A stretch of 5,841 nt of DNA, from positions 1-5,841 of the forward strand of contig CATYJU010000080.1 of assembly GCA_958407995.1 (NCBI GenBank). The letters run 5' to 3'. This DNA is from an uncultured Collinsella sp. (GTDB lineage: Bacteria; Actinomycetota; Coriobacteriia; Coriobacteriales; Coriobacteriaceae). Of the stretch, positions 5,754 to 5,841 are shown piece by piece. How positions within the stretch are numbered: position 1 is the stretch's first letter; each line of letters begins with the position of its first letter. The notes under the pieces are model-generated. The model did not search any database, was not told where the DNA came from, and worked only from the letters and a program-made list of their open reading frames with translations. The position numbers and the translations under genes are program-made.

Positions 5754-5841
5754 GAGGAATATCTGGGAACAGGCGGGCTCGGGATGGTGCGACGAGATGT
5801 GCACGCACGTCGGAAGTAAGCGCCGGAAAGCGCATCCCGTT

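Noticed and set aside
5784..5819. An 11-codon open frame (MVRRDVHARRK) on the plus strand near the right end
   Set aside because: It is too short, arginine-rich as expected from random GC-rich DNA, and without a clear ribosome binding site at the right distance.
5629..5835. Extending the GH5-like protein upstream to 422 residues
   Set aside because: The added 69 residues match no GH5 segment and lack a signal peptide, and the DNA there holds a -10 candidate, a palindrome and a direct repeat. The ATG at 5628 has an SD-like AAGGGGG and starts at the conserved fold.

Overview
The window is a compact, GC-rich bacterial segment. Every gene lies on the minus strand, so transcription runs from the right end to the left end. 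In transcription order the genes are: a GH5-fold glycosidase-like protein, rsmI, metG, rsmA (ksgA), tatD and a tRNA-Leu(CAG). The high GC, the short zinc-type MetRS without a C-terminal tRNA-binding domain, and the GH5-like gene beside a translation/rRNA-maturation cluster suggest a Coriobacteriia actinobacterium such as Collinsella. That placement is inference and was not tested by any search.

Right part (4561-5841): about 210 bases of non-coding leader come before a 353-residue GH5-like protein. The leader holds a TetR-type palindrome, an 11-bp-period direct repeat and a TATACT -10 candidate. The protein keeps the GH5 nucleophile but lacks the acid/base Glu and two other active-site residues. 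Its stop codon is 6 bases from the rsmI start, which suggests translational coupling.

Middle (1931-4560): rsmI encodes the 16S rRNA C1402 2'-O-methyltransferase and metG the methionyl-tRNA synthetase, separated by 69 bases. A strong rho-independent terminator follows metG.

Left part (1-1912): rsmA (16S rRNA A1518/A1519 dimethyltransferase) and tatD (metal-dependent DNase family) overlap by 11 bases and form a coupled pair. A tRNA-Leu gene with encoded CCA follows, with its own plausible promoter in the 43-base gap.

The five left-hand genes (tRNA, tatD, rsmA, metG, rsmI) are ordinary conserved housekeeping genes for translation and rRNA maturation. I see no CRISPR array, mobile element or integration scar. 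The one real oddity is the GH5-like protein with a dismantled acid/base site, sitting under its own apparent regulatory region at the head of a housekeeping operon.
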